A stretch of DNA of 64,000 nt from CAUZIZ01 sp965222655 (lineage in GTDB: Bacteria > Acidobacteriota > UBA6911 > RPQK01 > JAJDTT01). The stretch covers positions 868,001-932,000 of the forward strand of contig CBDCUP010000018.1 of assembly GCA_965222655.1 (NCBI GenBank). Reading direction: 5' to 3'. The first letter of the stretch is position 1. Every line of letters starts with the position of its first letter. The position numbers and the translations under genes are program-made. The notes beneath the pieces are model-generated. The model saw only the letters and a program-made list of their open reading frames with translations. It made no database searches and had not been told where the DNA came from. Below are positions 26,061-35,851 of the stretch, piece by piece.

Positions 26061-28929
26061 CCGTCGCCAGTCTTCGGACATCATCCTTCTGCTGAGCGTC
26101 CTCGCCGGCCTTCTCAGGGTAGAGGACGCCCATAACATAGCGATCGGTCTGGAGGAATCGCTTGGCGCTTTCCTGAATTCGGGGTGAACTCACGCTCTTG
26201 ACCAGCGTCTCGTAGTCCAGAATCAGGCGGGGGTCCATGTCATAGCGAGAGTAGGCTGCCAGCTGTCCGCTCCAGAAACGGTTGCTCTTGAGGTCGACTT
26301 CGCGCTTACGAGTTTGGCTCTCCCTGACTTTTACCAGGTAGTCCTCCCCGATCCCTTCCTTCTTGATGATTTCGATTTCTGCGAGCAGGGCTCTGGTCAG
26401 GGTGTCGACGTTCTCGGGTCCACAGCCGAAGGAAATGGTGAATGAATATGTTTCTCGAGGCCTCCGGCTGAGCGAGCCAGCCACGCGCACGCCGTAGGTT
26501 CCTCCCATGTCTTCGCGCAGCACTTCGCGCAGCCGGAGGCTTAGTACCTGGGACAGGGAGGCCAGATCGTGCTGATTCTGGCGGCTCCATTCCTCCTCGC
26601 CTATGAAATGAATATAGACCCGGCTCTTGGGCTCGAGTCCCTTCTTGACCTCGAACTTGGTGACGCCACTGGGTCTCTCAACTCGAACGTCCCGCCAGCT
26701 TTCCTTGCGTTCGCTACCGGGAAGTCCTCCCAAGTACTTGAGTATGAGTGGTTTGAGATTTTGTAGATCCAGATTTCCAACCATCACGAAAGTGAAATCA
26801 CCGGCATCACGAAAGCGATCGCGATAGATCTCGATGGCCTTATCCAGGTCCACCTTGTCCAGGTTCTCCTTGGTGGGTGGAAGGCGGCGCGGATGGTTCT
26901 GGGTGAGGATCTTTCGTAGCTTGTCTCCAAAGACGGCCTCGGGGGTCTTGAGTCGGTTCAGGACCCACTCCTGCGTATTGGCTTTCCACGAGGCGAAGGC
27001 CTCGGGGTCTTTGCGCGGCGAGGTGAACCTGAGATAGAGCAATTGGAACATCGCCTCGACGTCTTCGGGAGAAGCACTTCCTCGCACGGATTCCTCCAGT
27101 TCGGAGATGGAGACTGAAGCGCGGGCGAGTTTACCAGCGAGTGCCTTTCTCAGTTCGATGGCGCTGAACTGTCCGATGCCACCCGCTCCGACCACAGCAT
27201 CAGCAAACTGAGCCGACCACAGGTCTTCATCCGGCACGAGCGAGTGACCTCCGGGGCTGAAGCCCGACAGGAGGATCTCGTCGTTCTTGAAATCGGTGGG
27301 TTTGAGCAGGACGCGGGCCCCGTTTGACAGCTTCCATTGGGTCACTCCGATCTCGGGAATCGTGTATTCCTCCACGATCTTGCCGGGAGTCGGGGCCGTG
27401 GGGACGAGAGGCTCGGTCCTGGTGTTATCGACGAAGGCCGCGATCTCCTGACTCTCGCTCTGGTCCAACAGAGCCAGGAGCTCCCCCTGGCTGGGGACCT
27501 TGGCACCTTCCGGAGCCGAGACCGTGATGACTCGGCTACCTTTCTGGTTCCATTGCCGGGCCAGCGTATTCAGATCGTTGGTCGAGATGGTCGGAAGGAA
27601 GCTCTCCAGCAACTGAAGCTCGTACTCGATGCCGGGCACGCTCTCACCCTGCAGGAAGTGGCGCAGCATTTCGGAGGCATAGACCCTGGAAGGCTTCTTG
27701 TCCTTTTCCGCGGTGCTGCTTTGATAGGACCGTAGCAGTGCCTTCTTGACACGCTCCAACTCGGAGTCCAGAAACCCACTTCGTGCCACTCGCTCGATCT
27801 CTGTGAGCAGGGCCTTTACGCCGCGATCGACCTGGTTCTGCTTGACCATCACGACTCGAGTCAAGAGGTGGGCCGTCCGTACACTCGAATAGTCAGACTG
27901 GGATGCAGCGAATCTGAAGGGGGCATCTGCTTTTTGTCGCAGTTCATCTAGACGCGCATTGAGCATGGAGTGATACAGCTGGTGCAGCAGGTACTCGCGG
28001 TAGTCAGCCGCGCTGCCCTGCGGTTGCTTGGGGAGCTTCTTGAGGATTGACACGGCGGTCACAGGAAGTTCGGGATCGGTTACGATCGCCACCAGGGTTT
28101 CCTCGTGTCCTGGAATCGGATACAGAATCCGTTTTGGGGGGGCAGCCGGCCCTTGCAAATCTGAAAAGCGTTCTTTGATTTGAGCTTCAATCTTGGCTTT
28201 GTCGAAGTCTCCCACTGCAATGATGGCCATGAGATCGGGACGATACCAATTCTTATAGAAACGACGCATCGTCTCTGGAGCAGCGCTCTTGAGGATCTTC
28301 TCGGTTCCGATCGGCAGACGGTCGGCATAGTGGGACCCGTGTAGAATTACCGGCAGTTGCTTGTCTCGAACCCGAGCCCTTGCACCCAGGCCCTGTCGCC
28401 TTTCCTCGAGGACCACGCCCCGTTCCTTCTCGACTTCTTCCTGCTCCATGGATATCCCCTGGGCCCACTCATGGAGAATGAGAAGCGCCTTCTCTAGAAT
28501 CTGCGGATCGTCCGAAGGAACTTCCAGCATGTAGACGGTTTCATCAAAGGAAGTGTAAGCGTTCAGATCGGGTCCGAAACGCATGCCAATACCTTCCAGA
28601 TAGTCGACAATCTCCTGCTTCTTGAATCGCTCGGTTCCGTTGAAGGCCATGTGCTCCAGGAAGTGTGCGAGGCCCAGCTGGTCATCGTCCTCCTGCATCG
28701 ATCCAGCATTGACAGCCAGCCACAGCGTAGCTCGATTCTCAGGCTTGCGATGGGTGCGGATAAGATAGGTCAGGCCGTTGTCGAGTTGGCCCTTGGTTAG
28801 CCCCGGATCCAGTGGAAGCGAGTCCGTGGAGACAGCGGGCTGGCCCAGGATCGATGGACTGGCGCAGAGACCGAACGCCAGCCACAGAAGCAAGGCTATC
28901 GAGGTGATGCGAGAGGGCTTGGACAACAT
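26002..28929 (-). CDS. M16 family zinc metallopeptidase (PqqL-like)
   Basis: 975 residues with signal peptide (LLLWLAFGLCASPSILG). Two M16 halves. The first holds the inverted zinc motif HFLEHMAFNG (HxxEH, about residue 88) and the downstream glutamate in EKERGVVLEERR. The second half (from about residue 510) lacks HxxEH, as usual for the inactive half. Likely a periplasmic peptidase. The last ~15 residues come from repeat F copy 2. Long compared with short M16 proteins but normal for PqqL type. Confidence 0.92.
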   Translation of the reverse strand: MLSKPSRITSIALLLWLAFGLCASPSILGQPAVSTDSLPLDPGLTKGQLDNGLTYLIRTHRKPENRATLWLAVNAGSMQEDDDQLGLAHFLEHMAFNGTERFKKQEIVDYLEGIGMRFGPDLNAYTSFDETVYMLEVPSDDPQILEKALLILHEWAQGISMEQEEVEKERGVVLEERRQGLGARARVRDKQLPVILHGSHYADRLPIGTEKILKSAAPETMRRFYKNWYRPDLMAIIAVGDFDKAKIEAQIKERFSDLQGPAAPPKRILYPIPGHEETLVAIVTDPELPVTAVSILKKLPKQPQGSAADYREYLLHQLYHSMLNARLDELRQKADAPFRFAASQSDYSSVRTAHLLTRVVMVKQNQVDRGVKALLTEIERVARSGFLDSELERVKKALLRSYQSSTAEKDKKPSRVYASEMLRHFLQGESVPGIEYELQLLESFLPTISTNDLNTLARQWNQKGSRVITVSAPEGAKVPSQGELLALLDQSESQEIAAFVDNTRTEPLVPTAPTPGKIVEEYTIPEIGVTQWKLSNGARVLLKPTDFKNDEILLSGFSPGGHSLVPDEDLWSAQFADAVVGAGGIGQFSAIELRKALAGKLARASVSISELEESVRGSASPEDVEAMFQLLYLRFTSPRKDPEAFASWKANTQEWVLNRLKTPEAVFGDKLRKILTQNHPRRLPPTKENLDKVDLDKAIEIYRDRFRDAGDFTFVMVGNLDLQNLKPLILKYLGGLPGSERKESWRDVRVERPSGVTKFEVKKGLEPKSRVYIHFIGEEEWSRQNQHDLASLSQVLSLRLREVLREDMGGTYGVRVAGSLSRRPRETYSFTISFGCGPENVDTLTRALLAEIEIIKKEGIGEDYLVKVRESQTRKREVDLKSNRFWSGQLAAYSRYDMDPRLILDYETLVKSVSSPRIQESAKRFLQTDRYVMGVLYPEKAGEDAQQKDDVRRLATGNVGMSERRTSERRNVARP

Positions 28930-29227
28930 AGAAGTTTCTCCTATTCGTAGGACGGGGGCTGGATCCGGCTAACTTGTTTCGAATTCAGGCTCCGCGGCGC
29001 GAGCCCTATCATCATATATTCTTTAAACGCATTCCAGACTCAACTGTTTCGCTTTTCCACGCAGGTTAAGCCTGCATGTCTCACGCCCAGTCTGCTGCGA
29101 GACCCAGCGATCGTGTAGTGAAAGGACCGCGCCTTTCGAAAAAGGGTTCAAAAGCCGCCCTATTCGCGTATTCTGCTTTCGGTTAGAATCGAGACAATGA
29201 TTTCTCCCGATGGATAGGAGGTTCCGA
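28930..29227. other. divergent intergenic region
   Basis: 298 bp between the M16 peptidase and DUF3500 starts. Contains TAGAAT at 29184-29189 as a possible -10 for the DUF3500 gene, without a convincing -35. No repeat family recognised. Confidence 0.35.
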
Positions 29228-30400
29228 ATGGCGAACGTAGCCCGCTTTCGAGTTGTTGCATTGATGTCTTGTGGTCTGCTGCTCACTGCGGCTCACCACA
29301 CATCCAGGACCGAGACACTGATGTTCGAGGCCGCGGAGGTGTTCATGACCTCGCTCAACCGGGTTCAGAGGTCCTATACCCTCTTCGATTTTGATGCTCG
29401 GCATCGCATGGATTGGCACTATTTCCCAGAAGGAGGCTTCACCGGTACCTACGGATACGTTCGCAATGGCGTCACCTTCAAGGACATGGACCCGCGGCAG
29501 AAGCATTTGGCCAACGCTCTTCTCGCCTCTGGCTTGAGCGGCAAGGGCTTCAACAAGGCGACCCAGGTGATGAGTCTGGAGGAGATCATCCGGATCATCG
29601 AAGACGACAACACCGGCCACCGCGACACCGAAAGGTTTCATTTTTCCATCTTCGGAGAGCCCTCCCTCAAAGGTACCTGGGGATGGAGGGTCGAAGGACA
29701 TCACCTCTCACTGCATTACACCATCAAGGACGGGAAGCTAGTGTCCTCCAGCCCCACCTTCTTCGGAGCCAATCCCCACGAGGTGGCCCAGGGTCCACAC
29801 AAGGGACTTCGGGTGCTGGCCAAGGAGGAGGACATGGCCCTTGAACTGCTCAACGCGCTTGATTCAGACCAGCGGAAGAAGGCGATCTTCCAGGATGTGG
29901 CACCGGAGGACATTTTGACCATGGCCGACACCCGGGCCAAGCTGGAAGGTGCTCCCCAGGGACTGGCTGCCTCGAAGATGAACGACAAGCAATACGCGCT
30001 GCTGCTGGGGCTGATCGCCGAGTATGCCAACAATACCCCGGGGGCGGTCGCGGCAGGGCGAATGAAAGCGGCACGCGACACTTCCCGTGAGAAACTCTTT
30101 TTTGCCTGGGCAGGCAAATTGAGTCGTCCCAGGCCCAAGGCGGTCCCGATCGGGTCACGTACGACCGGCAATCGTGAAGAAAAGGGCAACTACTATCGGG
30201 TCCAGGCGCCATCCTTCCTCATCGAGTACGACAATACCCAGAACCAGAGCAACCACAGCCATTCTGTGTGGCGCGACTTCGAGAACGACTTCGGTAGGGA
30301 TGTCCTGGCCCTGCATTATCAGAAGTACGACCACCGAATTCCGGAAGGGCCGACCTATTCGGCTGATTTGAAAAAGGCTTCGAGTTCAGGGAGTTTCTAG
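29228..30400 (+). CDS. DUF3500 family secreted protein
   Basis: 390 residues from ATG 29228, preceded by AGGAGG at 29217-29222. Hydrophobic signal segment (VVALMSCGLLLTAAHH). Matches the DUF3500 pattern: RMDWHYFPEGGFTG...YGYVRNGVTFKDM (WHYxP), FSIFGEPSLKGTWGWRVEGHHLSL, FFGANPHEV, and a C-terminal IEYDNTQNQSNHSHSVWRDF with a HxHSVWRD motif suggestive of metal binding. Biochemical role unknown. Confidence 0.9.
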   Translation: MANVARFRVVALMSCGLLLTAAHHTSRTETLMFEAAEVFMTSLNRVQRSYTLFDFDARHRMDWHYFPEGGFTGTYGYVRNGVTFKDMDPRQKHLANALLASGLSGKGFNKATQVMSLEEIIRIIEDDNTGHRDTERFHFSIFGEPSLKGTWGWRVEGHHLSLHYTIKDGKLVSSSPTFFGANPHEVAQGPHKGLRVLAKEEDMALELLNALDSDQRKKAIFQDVAPEDILTMADTRAKLEGAPQGLAASKMNDKQYALLLGLIAEYANNTPGAVAAGRMKAARDTSREKLFFAWAGKLSRPRPKAVPIGSRTTGNREEKGNYYRVQAPSFLIEYDNTQNQSNHSHSVWRDFENDFGRDVLALHYQKYDHRIPEGPTYSADLKKASSSGSF

Positions 30401-30430
30401 TCCGTTGGGATACTCTGTAGAGGCTGCAAG

Positions 30431-30874
30431 ATGAATCCGCAGGAGCAAATCGAATCACACGTCAGGGAAGCCTTGCGAAGTGGAGAAAAAGAGAAGCTCT
30501 CCACTCTTCGTCTGCTTCTGAGCGAGATCAAGAACGAGCGTATCCGGAGTGGTGAGGAAGTTGACGAGGAGACTTTCTTCAGGCTCGTACGCAAGGGCGT
30601 CAAGCAGCGTAAAGATTCGGCCGAACAGTTTCGAAAGGGATCCCGGGCCGAATTGGCGGAGGCGGAGGAGCGGGAAGCGGAGTATTTGCTCGCCTACTTG
30701 CCTGCCCAGGCCGACGAAGCCGAGCTCCGGGCTGCTATTCAGGAATTCGTCGAGGCCGAGGGATTATCGGGTCCGGGTGCGATAGGACCGGTGATGAAGG
30801 CCATGGTGGCTCGTTTTGCAGGGTGCGCCGACGGCGGAACCATCAGCCGGATCGCGAAGGAAGTCCTCTCCTAG
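30431..30874 (+). CDS. GatB/YqeY domain protein
   Basis: 147 residues. Full-length match to the YqeY family: LRLLLSEIKNERI, RKGVKQRKDSAEQFRKG, EREAEYLLAYLPAQ, GPVMKAMVARFAG. Related to the tRNA-binding tail of GatB; proposed to bind tRNA or associate with aminoacylation factors. Confidence 0.92.
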   Translation: MNPQEQIESHVREALRSGEKEKLSTLRLLLSEIKNERIRSGEEVDEETFFRLVRKGVKQRKDSAEQFRKGSRAELAEAEEREAEYLLAYLPAQADEAELRAAIQEFVEAEGLSGPGAIGPVMKAMVARFAGCADGGTISRIAKEVLS

Positions 30875-31032
30875 CCAAGTCTCTCTTATTTCGCGTCAGT
30901 GCGGTCCCCAGCCGGGCTGGATTGTTCAGGGAGAATTCCTTGCCCTTCTCCAGATCAAGGTTTTTTCCACCACGGACGCCAGGGTCCATAGTCTCTTTGC
31001 AGAAGTGGCTCGAAGCGAAGAAGACTTCAGCT

Positions 31033-31914
31033 TCAAGCCAGGCCAAGGACGTCGATGACTCGATTGCGCATCACGGCCGGATCGACATCGGTTCCGGTCC
31101 AGTACTTGACGCTGATCACTCCCTGGTTGACCAGCATACCCAAGCCATCAATCACCGTGCAGCCCCGTTGCTCCGCAGCCATTACCAACCTGGTTCGGAG
31201 CGGATTTGGAATCACATCAGCCACCACCATCTCCGGCCGGAGGCTTTCGACGTCGATCCTCAGTTGGGTGTCGACGTCGGGGTAGAGCCCGACCGAAGTG
31301 GCGTTGACGACCACGTGTGTTTCGTCGGGGATCCCGTATTCACCGATCCACTCGACGAAGTCCGCCTGAGCCGGTGTGCTGGTGTTCAACAGGTCAGCCA
31401 GCTCCCGACCCCGCTGCGGGCTGCGATTGACGACGGTGATGTTGTCTGCGCCGGACAGGGCCAGTTCCACTCCGATTGCCCGCGCTGCGCCACCTGCTCC
31501 CAGAATGATAATGTTTTTGCTGGCTGGATCTACCCTTTCACGAAGGGACTTGAGGAATCCCTTACCATCGGTGTTTTCACCGATATACTGCCCCTCGCGG
31601 CGGACAACGCAGTTGACGGCTCCCATGATCGAGGCCGACTCACCCAGACCGTCCAGATGTTCGATCACGGCCACTTTGTGGGGCAGCGAACAGTTGAAAC
31701 CGGCGAAACCGAGCGCCCGGGCCCCCTTGACGGCATCCGCCAGAGCCTCGGGTGCGACTTCGAAGTTGATGTAGCGCCAGGCGAGCCGATGATGCCGGTA
31801 GGCGGCCTCGATCATTTCGGCGGTGGGGTTTTCGGATGCGGGCTGAGCAAAGGATGCCGTGATCTGCTTCAGGAAGTTCAGGGGCGACAATGTCTCCTCC
31901 TCTCGTCTGTCCAC
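31033..31914 (-). CDS. aroE: shikimate dehydrogenase family protein
   Basis: 293 residues, GTG start at 31914 (a later start is possible). Substrate lysine in NCSLPHKVAVIEHLD, GENTDGKGFLKSL (substrate Asp), nucleotide loop ILGAGGAARAIGVELA, VNATSVGLYP. The N-terminus ASFAQPASENPTAEMIEAAY is typical of a subgroup found in planctomycete-like genomes that may act on quinate or a related polyol. Catalyses NADP-dependent reduction of 3-dehydroshikimate if canonical. Confidence 0.88.
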   Translation of the reverse strand: MDRREEETLSPLNFLKQITASFAQPASENPTAEMIEAAYRHHRLAWRYINFEVAPEALADAVKGARALGFAGFNCSLPHKVAVIEHLDGLGESASIMGAVNCVVRREGQYIGENTDGKGFLKSLRERVDPASKNIIILGAGGAARAIGVELALSGADNITVVNRSPQRGRELADLLNTSTPAQADFVEWIGEYGIPDETHVVVNATSVGLYPDVDTQLRIDVESLRPEMVVADVIPNPLRTRLVMAAEQRGCTVIDGLGMLVNQGVISVKYWTGTDVDPAVMRNRVIDVLGLA

Positions 31915-31969
31915 CGATGTTGCAGCCAGGGAGGCAAAGGTAGTTCGCTGCTTTCGCGGCGCAGCGACA

Positions 31970-32024
31970 CTAGCCCGGATGATTCACGAATTTTCTAGGA
32001 AAACCTATGAATTATCCGGGCTAG
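31970..32024. terminator. 55-bp palindrome after the aldolase gene
   Basis: CTAGCCCGGAT...ATCCGGGCTAG with a nearly complete inner stem around TCTAGG. It starts right after the aldolase stop codon (32026-32028 on the minus strand) and could act as transcript terminator/stabiliser, or be another small mobile palindrome (CTAG at both ends). Confidence 0.5.
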
Positions 32025-32025
32025 C

Positions 32026-33042
32026 TCAGGATGCCTCAACCTGGGTTAGCTGCAGGTCGTCGTCCAGACTCCGCTGCGGCGGGATGCCAGCCGATTGCAG
32101 TCGTCCGTGGTAGTGACGCACAGCTTCCTCGGGACCAAGATTGCCATCTGCGAGCGCCCGCAGAACGGACACGAACGCGAGTTGGTCTTCAGCGTTGTTG
32201 ATCTTACGGCCGAACAGCGCCGCGCGGCCGCCGTACTGCTTCGCTTCCCACAGCATGTGGAACGCGTCGTGCGTGGTGCCGGCCGGCCCCCCGAGGATAC
32301 CAACGATGAGCGTTGGATCGTAGTGCACCAGTTGCTCCATCGCCGCCGGGCCGAAGTACGGTATCTTCAAGAACAGCGGCCGGCCGCTCCGGGGGACGCC
32401 GGCCAGGCAACGCGCGATGGAATCGTTGACGAAGCGCCCGACGTCGTCCGGCTCCTTTCGCGGAGCGTTGGGTGCGAACACCTCCAGGAAATGCCGAAAG
32501 CCCTTCGCTTCCGCTTCGACGCGAAACTCGCTATAGAGGGCGAGCGCTTGACGATCCAGCTGAGCGTCGTTGTTGAACGTGATCGAATAGAGGCCCAGAT
32601 CGGCACCCACGTTGTGCTCGTCCTGGGAAGACGACGCCCTCCCCCATTGAATCTGATCGATGGATGCCGTGCGAAAGGCCAGCGACGGTTGATTCTTGTA
32701 GTCGCCACTCAACCCCAGCCAGATGTCGGTGGTGTCGTTGGCGCGGACAGCGGGCGTGACGGTCGAGCCGTCGAAGATGCGTTCTTCGATCGTCAGCCGC
32801 TCGCTGACACTGGCGCTCATCAGCATGATGTCGACCAGCCCCTGCTGGGTGATCTCGCGGATCGACTGCCGGTATTCTTCGAGGCTGCGAAAGGGGAAGC
32901 GGTCCCAATCCGCTCCGCGGTTGACGCCCGGCGCGCCAATCCCGAACCCCATGTCGGCGTCCTTCGCGTCGGCCAGGATGAAGTCGTCGGCCGACGGGTC
33001 GCTGAGAATCCGTTGGAGTTTTTGATCGAGTGATTTCTCCAT
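32026..33042 (-). CDS. class I aldolase-like protein (DeoC/LacD family)
   Basis: 338 residues. TIM-barrel aldolase of the DeoC/LacD/FbaB superfamily. The likely Schiff-base lysine is in LFLKIPYFGP (about residue 245). The phosphate-binding strand VGILGGPAGT and GRAALFGRKIN near the C-terminus match the family. Early DADMGFGIGAPG is unusual. Divergent from a PfkB sugar kinase, suggesting kinase plus aldolase breakdown of a phosphorylated sugar. GC-rich (over 60 percent), unlike neighbours on either side, hence possibly acquired. Confidence 0.82.
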   Translation of the reverse strand: MEKSLDQKLQRILSDPSADDFILADAKDADMGFGIGAPGVNRGADWDRFPFRSLEEYRQSIREITQQGLVDIMLMSASVSERLTIEERIFDGSTVTPAVRANDTTDIWLGLSGDYKNQPSLAFRTASIDQIQWGRASSSQDEHNVGADLGLYSITFNNDAQLDRQALALYSEFRVEAEAKGFRHFLEVFAPNAPRKEPDDVGRFVNDSIARCLAGVPRSGRPLFLKIPYFGPAAMEQLVHYDPTLIVGILGGPAGTTHDAFHMLWEAKQYGGRAALFGRKINNAEDQLAFVSVLRALADGNLGPEEAVRHYHGRLQSAGIPPQRSLDDDLQLTQVEAS

Positions 33043-33090
33043 AACTGGCGTCTTTGCTCCCTGTTTGCCGTTCGCCTCCGCGCGAAACGC

Positions 33091-33096
33091 TATATT
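33091..33096 (+). promoter_or_regulatory. candidate -10 box for pfkB-type gene
   Basis: TATATT in the 98-bp divergent gap, 45 bp upstream of the kinase ATG. TTGCCG at 33065-33070 is a possible -35 but at 20-bp spacing. Weak. Confidence 0.3.
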
Positions 33097-33140
33097 AGAA
33101 CGAATCCGCCGATGCGTCGATGGAAAGGAGAAGCGAGCGC

Positions 33141-34094
33141 ATGAGCCACCCCTTTGATTGTGTCGTCTGCGGTGAAGTGTGCGCGGACTTGCCCCTGAGG
33201 CCCATCGACCAGCACAAGCCGCTGCGCGAGATGGAGACCGTGCCCATCGAGGCGATCCGGCCGGGCAGCGGGGGTATCGTCTCCAACAGCGGTATCGCGA
33301 TGGCGCGGCTGGGGTTGGCCGTGGGCGCCTTTGGGTACGTCGGCAATGACGTGTGGGGCGACATGCTGACCCGGCTGTTCGCTGACGCCAGCCTGAACAC
33401 GCAGCATCTGTTGCGGCACCCCGACTTGCCGACGAGCATCAGCGCCGTGCTGGTGGGTGACGACGGCGAACACACGTTCGCGTACCATAGTGGCGCATCG
33501 CGCGCGTTCGACCGAGCGACGGTTCTCGCACGTCTGGAACTGTTCCGGGGCTCCATGTTCGCGCTGTTCGGATACTACGCGCTGATGCCGGAGTTGGAGC
33601 ATGATCTTCCCGGCGTGCTGAAAGAGGTCCAGCAGTGCGGTTGCCGGACGGCGCTGGATGCGGCCGTCGGCGGAGGAAAGATGCAGCCGCTTGACCGTAT
33701 CCTGCCGCACCTCGACATCTACGTCCCCAGTTACGACGAAGCGCAGTCGCAGACGGGAGAAGCCGATCCGCAACGGATGATCGCGGTCTTCCGCGAGTTC
33801 TGTCAGAGCGGCCTGTTGGGCGTGAAGCTGGGCGACGAGGGCGCACTGTTGAGCCCGGCCCCCGACGATTGGATTCAAGTGCCTCCGGTCGAGCCTCCAG
33901 GCCCGGTTGTTGACACGACGGGCGCCGGGGATAGCTTCTACGCCGGCTTGATCGCCGGGCTGTCGCACGGGATGAGCGTCTACCACGCCGGCCGTCTGGG
34001 CGCGGCGGCCGGTGCCTGTTGCGTCACAGCCATTGGCGCCACCGCGGGGTTGCGCAGCTTTGAGGAAACACTTCAACTTGCTGGAGTCCCGTAG
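33141..34094 (+). CDS. PfkB family carbohydrate kinase
   Basis: About 317 residues from ATG 33141 (AAAGGAGA RBS at 33123-33130). Ribokinase-like fold: GGIVSNSGIAMARLG (substrate GG motif), FGYVGNDVWGD, and the second signature DTTGAGDSFYAGLIAGL with catalytic Asp (DTTGAGD). Phosphorylates a sugar or nucleoside; substrate unknown. High GC like the divergent aldolase; together they form a catabolic pair. Confidence 0.92.
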   Translation: MSHPFDCVVCGEVCADLPLRPIDQHKPLREMETVPIEAIRPGSGGIVSNSGIAMARLGLAVGAFGYVGNDVWGDMLTRLFADASLNTQHLLRHPDLPTSISAVLVGDDGEHTFAYHSGASRAFDRATVLARLELFRGSMFALFGYYALMPELEHDLPGVLKEVQQCGCRTALDAAVGGGKMQPLDRILPHLDIYVPSYDEAQSQTGEADPQRMIAVFREFCQSGLLGVKLGDEGALLSPAPDDWIQVPPVEPPGPVVDTTGAGDSFYAGLIAGLSHGMSVYHAGRLGAAAGACCVTAIGATAGLRSFEETLQLAGVP

Positions 34095-34106
34095 TACTGC
34101 ATTCCA

Positions 34107-34285
34107 TGAAGACTGAAGTGGCTTCGTTCGCGGCGATGAAGGCAAGGATCACGGCTGGGTCCGAGGACTTCCTGAACTTTTCCCTGAAGCTGGGTGGCTG
34201 GCGTTTGATCGGGCTCGATTCGCATGTTCCGGCGACGTGTGTCCGCTGAGGAGGAGCTGAGCTGCGGTGTATTCCGGCTCGGGAT
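34107..34285 (+). pseudogene. degenerate metallophosphoesterase fragment (CpdA-like)
   Basis: Translated remnant GGWRLIGLDSHVP followed, after a frame change, by VSAEEELS, resembles the central part of 3',5'-cyclic-AMP phosphodiesterase CpdA-type proteins. No metal-binding motifs remain. The rest of the 34096-34391 gap shows nothing. Confidence 0.35.
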
Positions 34286-34391
34286 CGGCCAGCCAACATG
34301 AACCGGACAATGCCTGACGCTGGACTCTAGTCTGGAACAGATGCGATCCTTCATCGTATTCCGAAGTCGGATTCGAGTCGAAGGAGGGACG

Positions 34392-35684
34392 ATGCAGAGA
34401 ACGAGACCCCTGTCGTTATGGTTGACTTTCCTGGTGCTCTACCTGCCGTTCTCACTGCTGGCGGCGGAGAGCAACCAGGAGTGGGAGAAGCAGGCCAGAG
34501 CCTACTTGAAGAGCATTCAGTACACGCGTGCGCAGCTGGAAGACTGGATTTCAGGCGGGGCCAGCCTGGGGGAGGCCTACGACGGCCGGCTGGGGTGGCT
34601 GTTCGCCGACCGACGGGTCAAACACGGAGTCGATGGGTCGATCTCTACCTATCGGTATTCGGGTGCCCGCCGCAGCATCATGTACGGCGACAACCCCTGT
34701 CGGATCAACACCTACGGAGACAGTTTCACTCATTGTGACCAGGTCAGTGATGGGGAGACCTGGCAGGAAGTGCTCGCCGCCCATTTGTGTGAACCCTTGC
34801 GCAATTTTGGAGTCGGTGGGTACTCCGTCTATCAGGCCTACCTAAGAATGAAGCGGGAGGAGACTCGTACCCCCGCTCCCTACATCATCTTCAACATCTA
34901 CGACGACGATCACTATCGGAATCTGCATGGTTGGCGAAACATCCGCTTGGGCTATACGACCGGAATGTGGCCAGCAGTAGTCGGCTCGACCATGCCCTAC
35001 GTCGAGGCGAATCCCGCGACCGGGCACTTTGCAGAGTTTGGAAATCCCTGTCCCACACCGGAATCCGTCTACAACCTCAGCGACCTCGACTGGGTGTTCC
35101 AGCGTTTCAAGGACGACTTCGTGCTGAAGCTCGTACTGGCCCAGAGACATGCGGGCAGCAACTCTCCCCAGGCGAGCTATGATCTGCTGGAGACTCTGGC
35201 CCGGGAACACGGCCTGCAGGTCAACATCGACAGCCCGGAGAAGCTGCTGGAAACCACCCAGAACCTCTACACCAGAGCCGCCTTGTTCGCCTCTATGAGG
35301 ATCGTCGAGAAGATCGAGCAGTTTGCGTCGGCTCAGGAAAAGCGACTCCTGTTTGTGCTCTCGTACGGGGAGAGAAGAACGGCTCAGGCGTTGAGAACCG
35401 GGATTCGGTTCGACCAGGAGTTTCTTGATTTTCTCGAGGAGAGGAGGCTGCCTTACGTGGACTTGGTGGAGGCCCATCGGAGGGATTTCGCTCAGTTCAA
35501 GTTGACCGTGGACGACTACATCGATCGCTACTGGATCAGTCACTACAATCCGCGGGGTAACTTCTTCCAGGCGTTCGCCATCAAGGACAGCCTGGTCGAG
35601 ATGCTCAATCCCAGGCCTGCCAGCTACTCGACCGACCGCTCGAGCTACATCGAGATGAAGCCCAGAACTTCCCAAGAGAAGTAA
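34392..35684 (+). CDS. secreted SGNH-hydrolase-like protein
   Basis: 430 residues from ATG 34392 (AAGGAGGG at 34382-34389). Signal peptide LTFLVLYLPFSLLAAE. SGNH/GDSL features: INTYGDSFTHC (block I with GDS serine), FGVGGYSVYQ (block II glycine), and HYNPRGNFFQA near the C-terminus as the expected Asp/His region. The DDDHYRN segment follows IIFNIYDD. Probably an esterase/deacetylase acting on glycans outside the cytoplasm, by context with the sialidase-type genes. Confidence 0.78.
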   Translation: MQRTRPLSLWLTFLVLYLPFSLLAAESNQEWEKQARAYLKSIQYTRAQLEDWISGGASLGEAYDGRLGWLFADRRVKHGVDGSISTYRYSGARRSIMYGDNPCRINTYGDSFTHCDQVSDGETWQEVLAAHLCEPLRNFGVGGYSVYQAYLRMKREETRTPAPYIIFNIYDDDHYRNLHGWRNIRLGYTTGMWPAVVGSTMPYVEANPATGHFAEFGNPCPTPESVYNLSDLDWVFQRFKDDFVLKLVLAQRHAGSNSPQASYDLLETLAREHGLQVNIDSPEKLLETTQNLYTRAALFASMRIVEKIEQFASAQEKRLLFVLSYGERRTAQALRTGIRFDQEFLDFLEERRLPYVDLVEAHRRDFAQFKLTVDDYIDRYWISHYNPRGNFFQAFAIKDSLVEMLNPRPASYSTDRSSYIEMKPRTSQEK

Positions 35685-35851
35685 CGGCTCAAGCTACTCA
35701 GAGGCAGGAGATCTCGATCTTGGGGCTTTCGCCCCTAGAAGCGGACATTCAGATTCTCCCCGGCAACGTCGAATGAACTACCAGTTGCGATCTGTTTGGG
35801 AGAGAGGTTAGTCTTCTCGAAAAAGTGCAAGAGGAAAGGAAAGGAGAGAAG

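Noticed and set aside
30823..31998. 391-residue plus-strand ORF
   Set aside because: Antisense shadow of the clear aroE gene at 31033-31914.
33090..34145. 351-residue minus-strand ORF
   Set aside because: Shadow of the PfkB kinase gene, no motifs.
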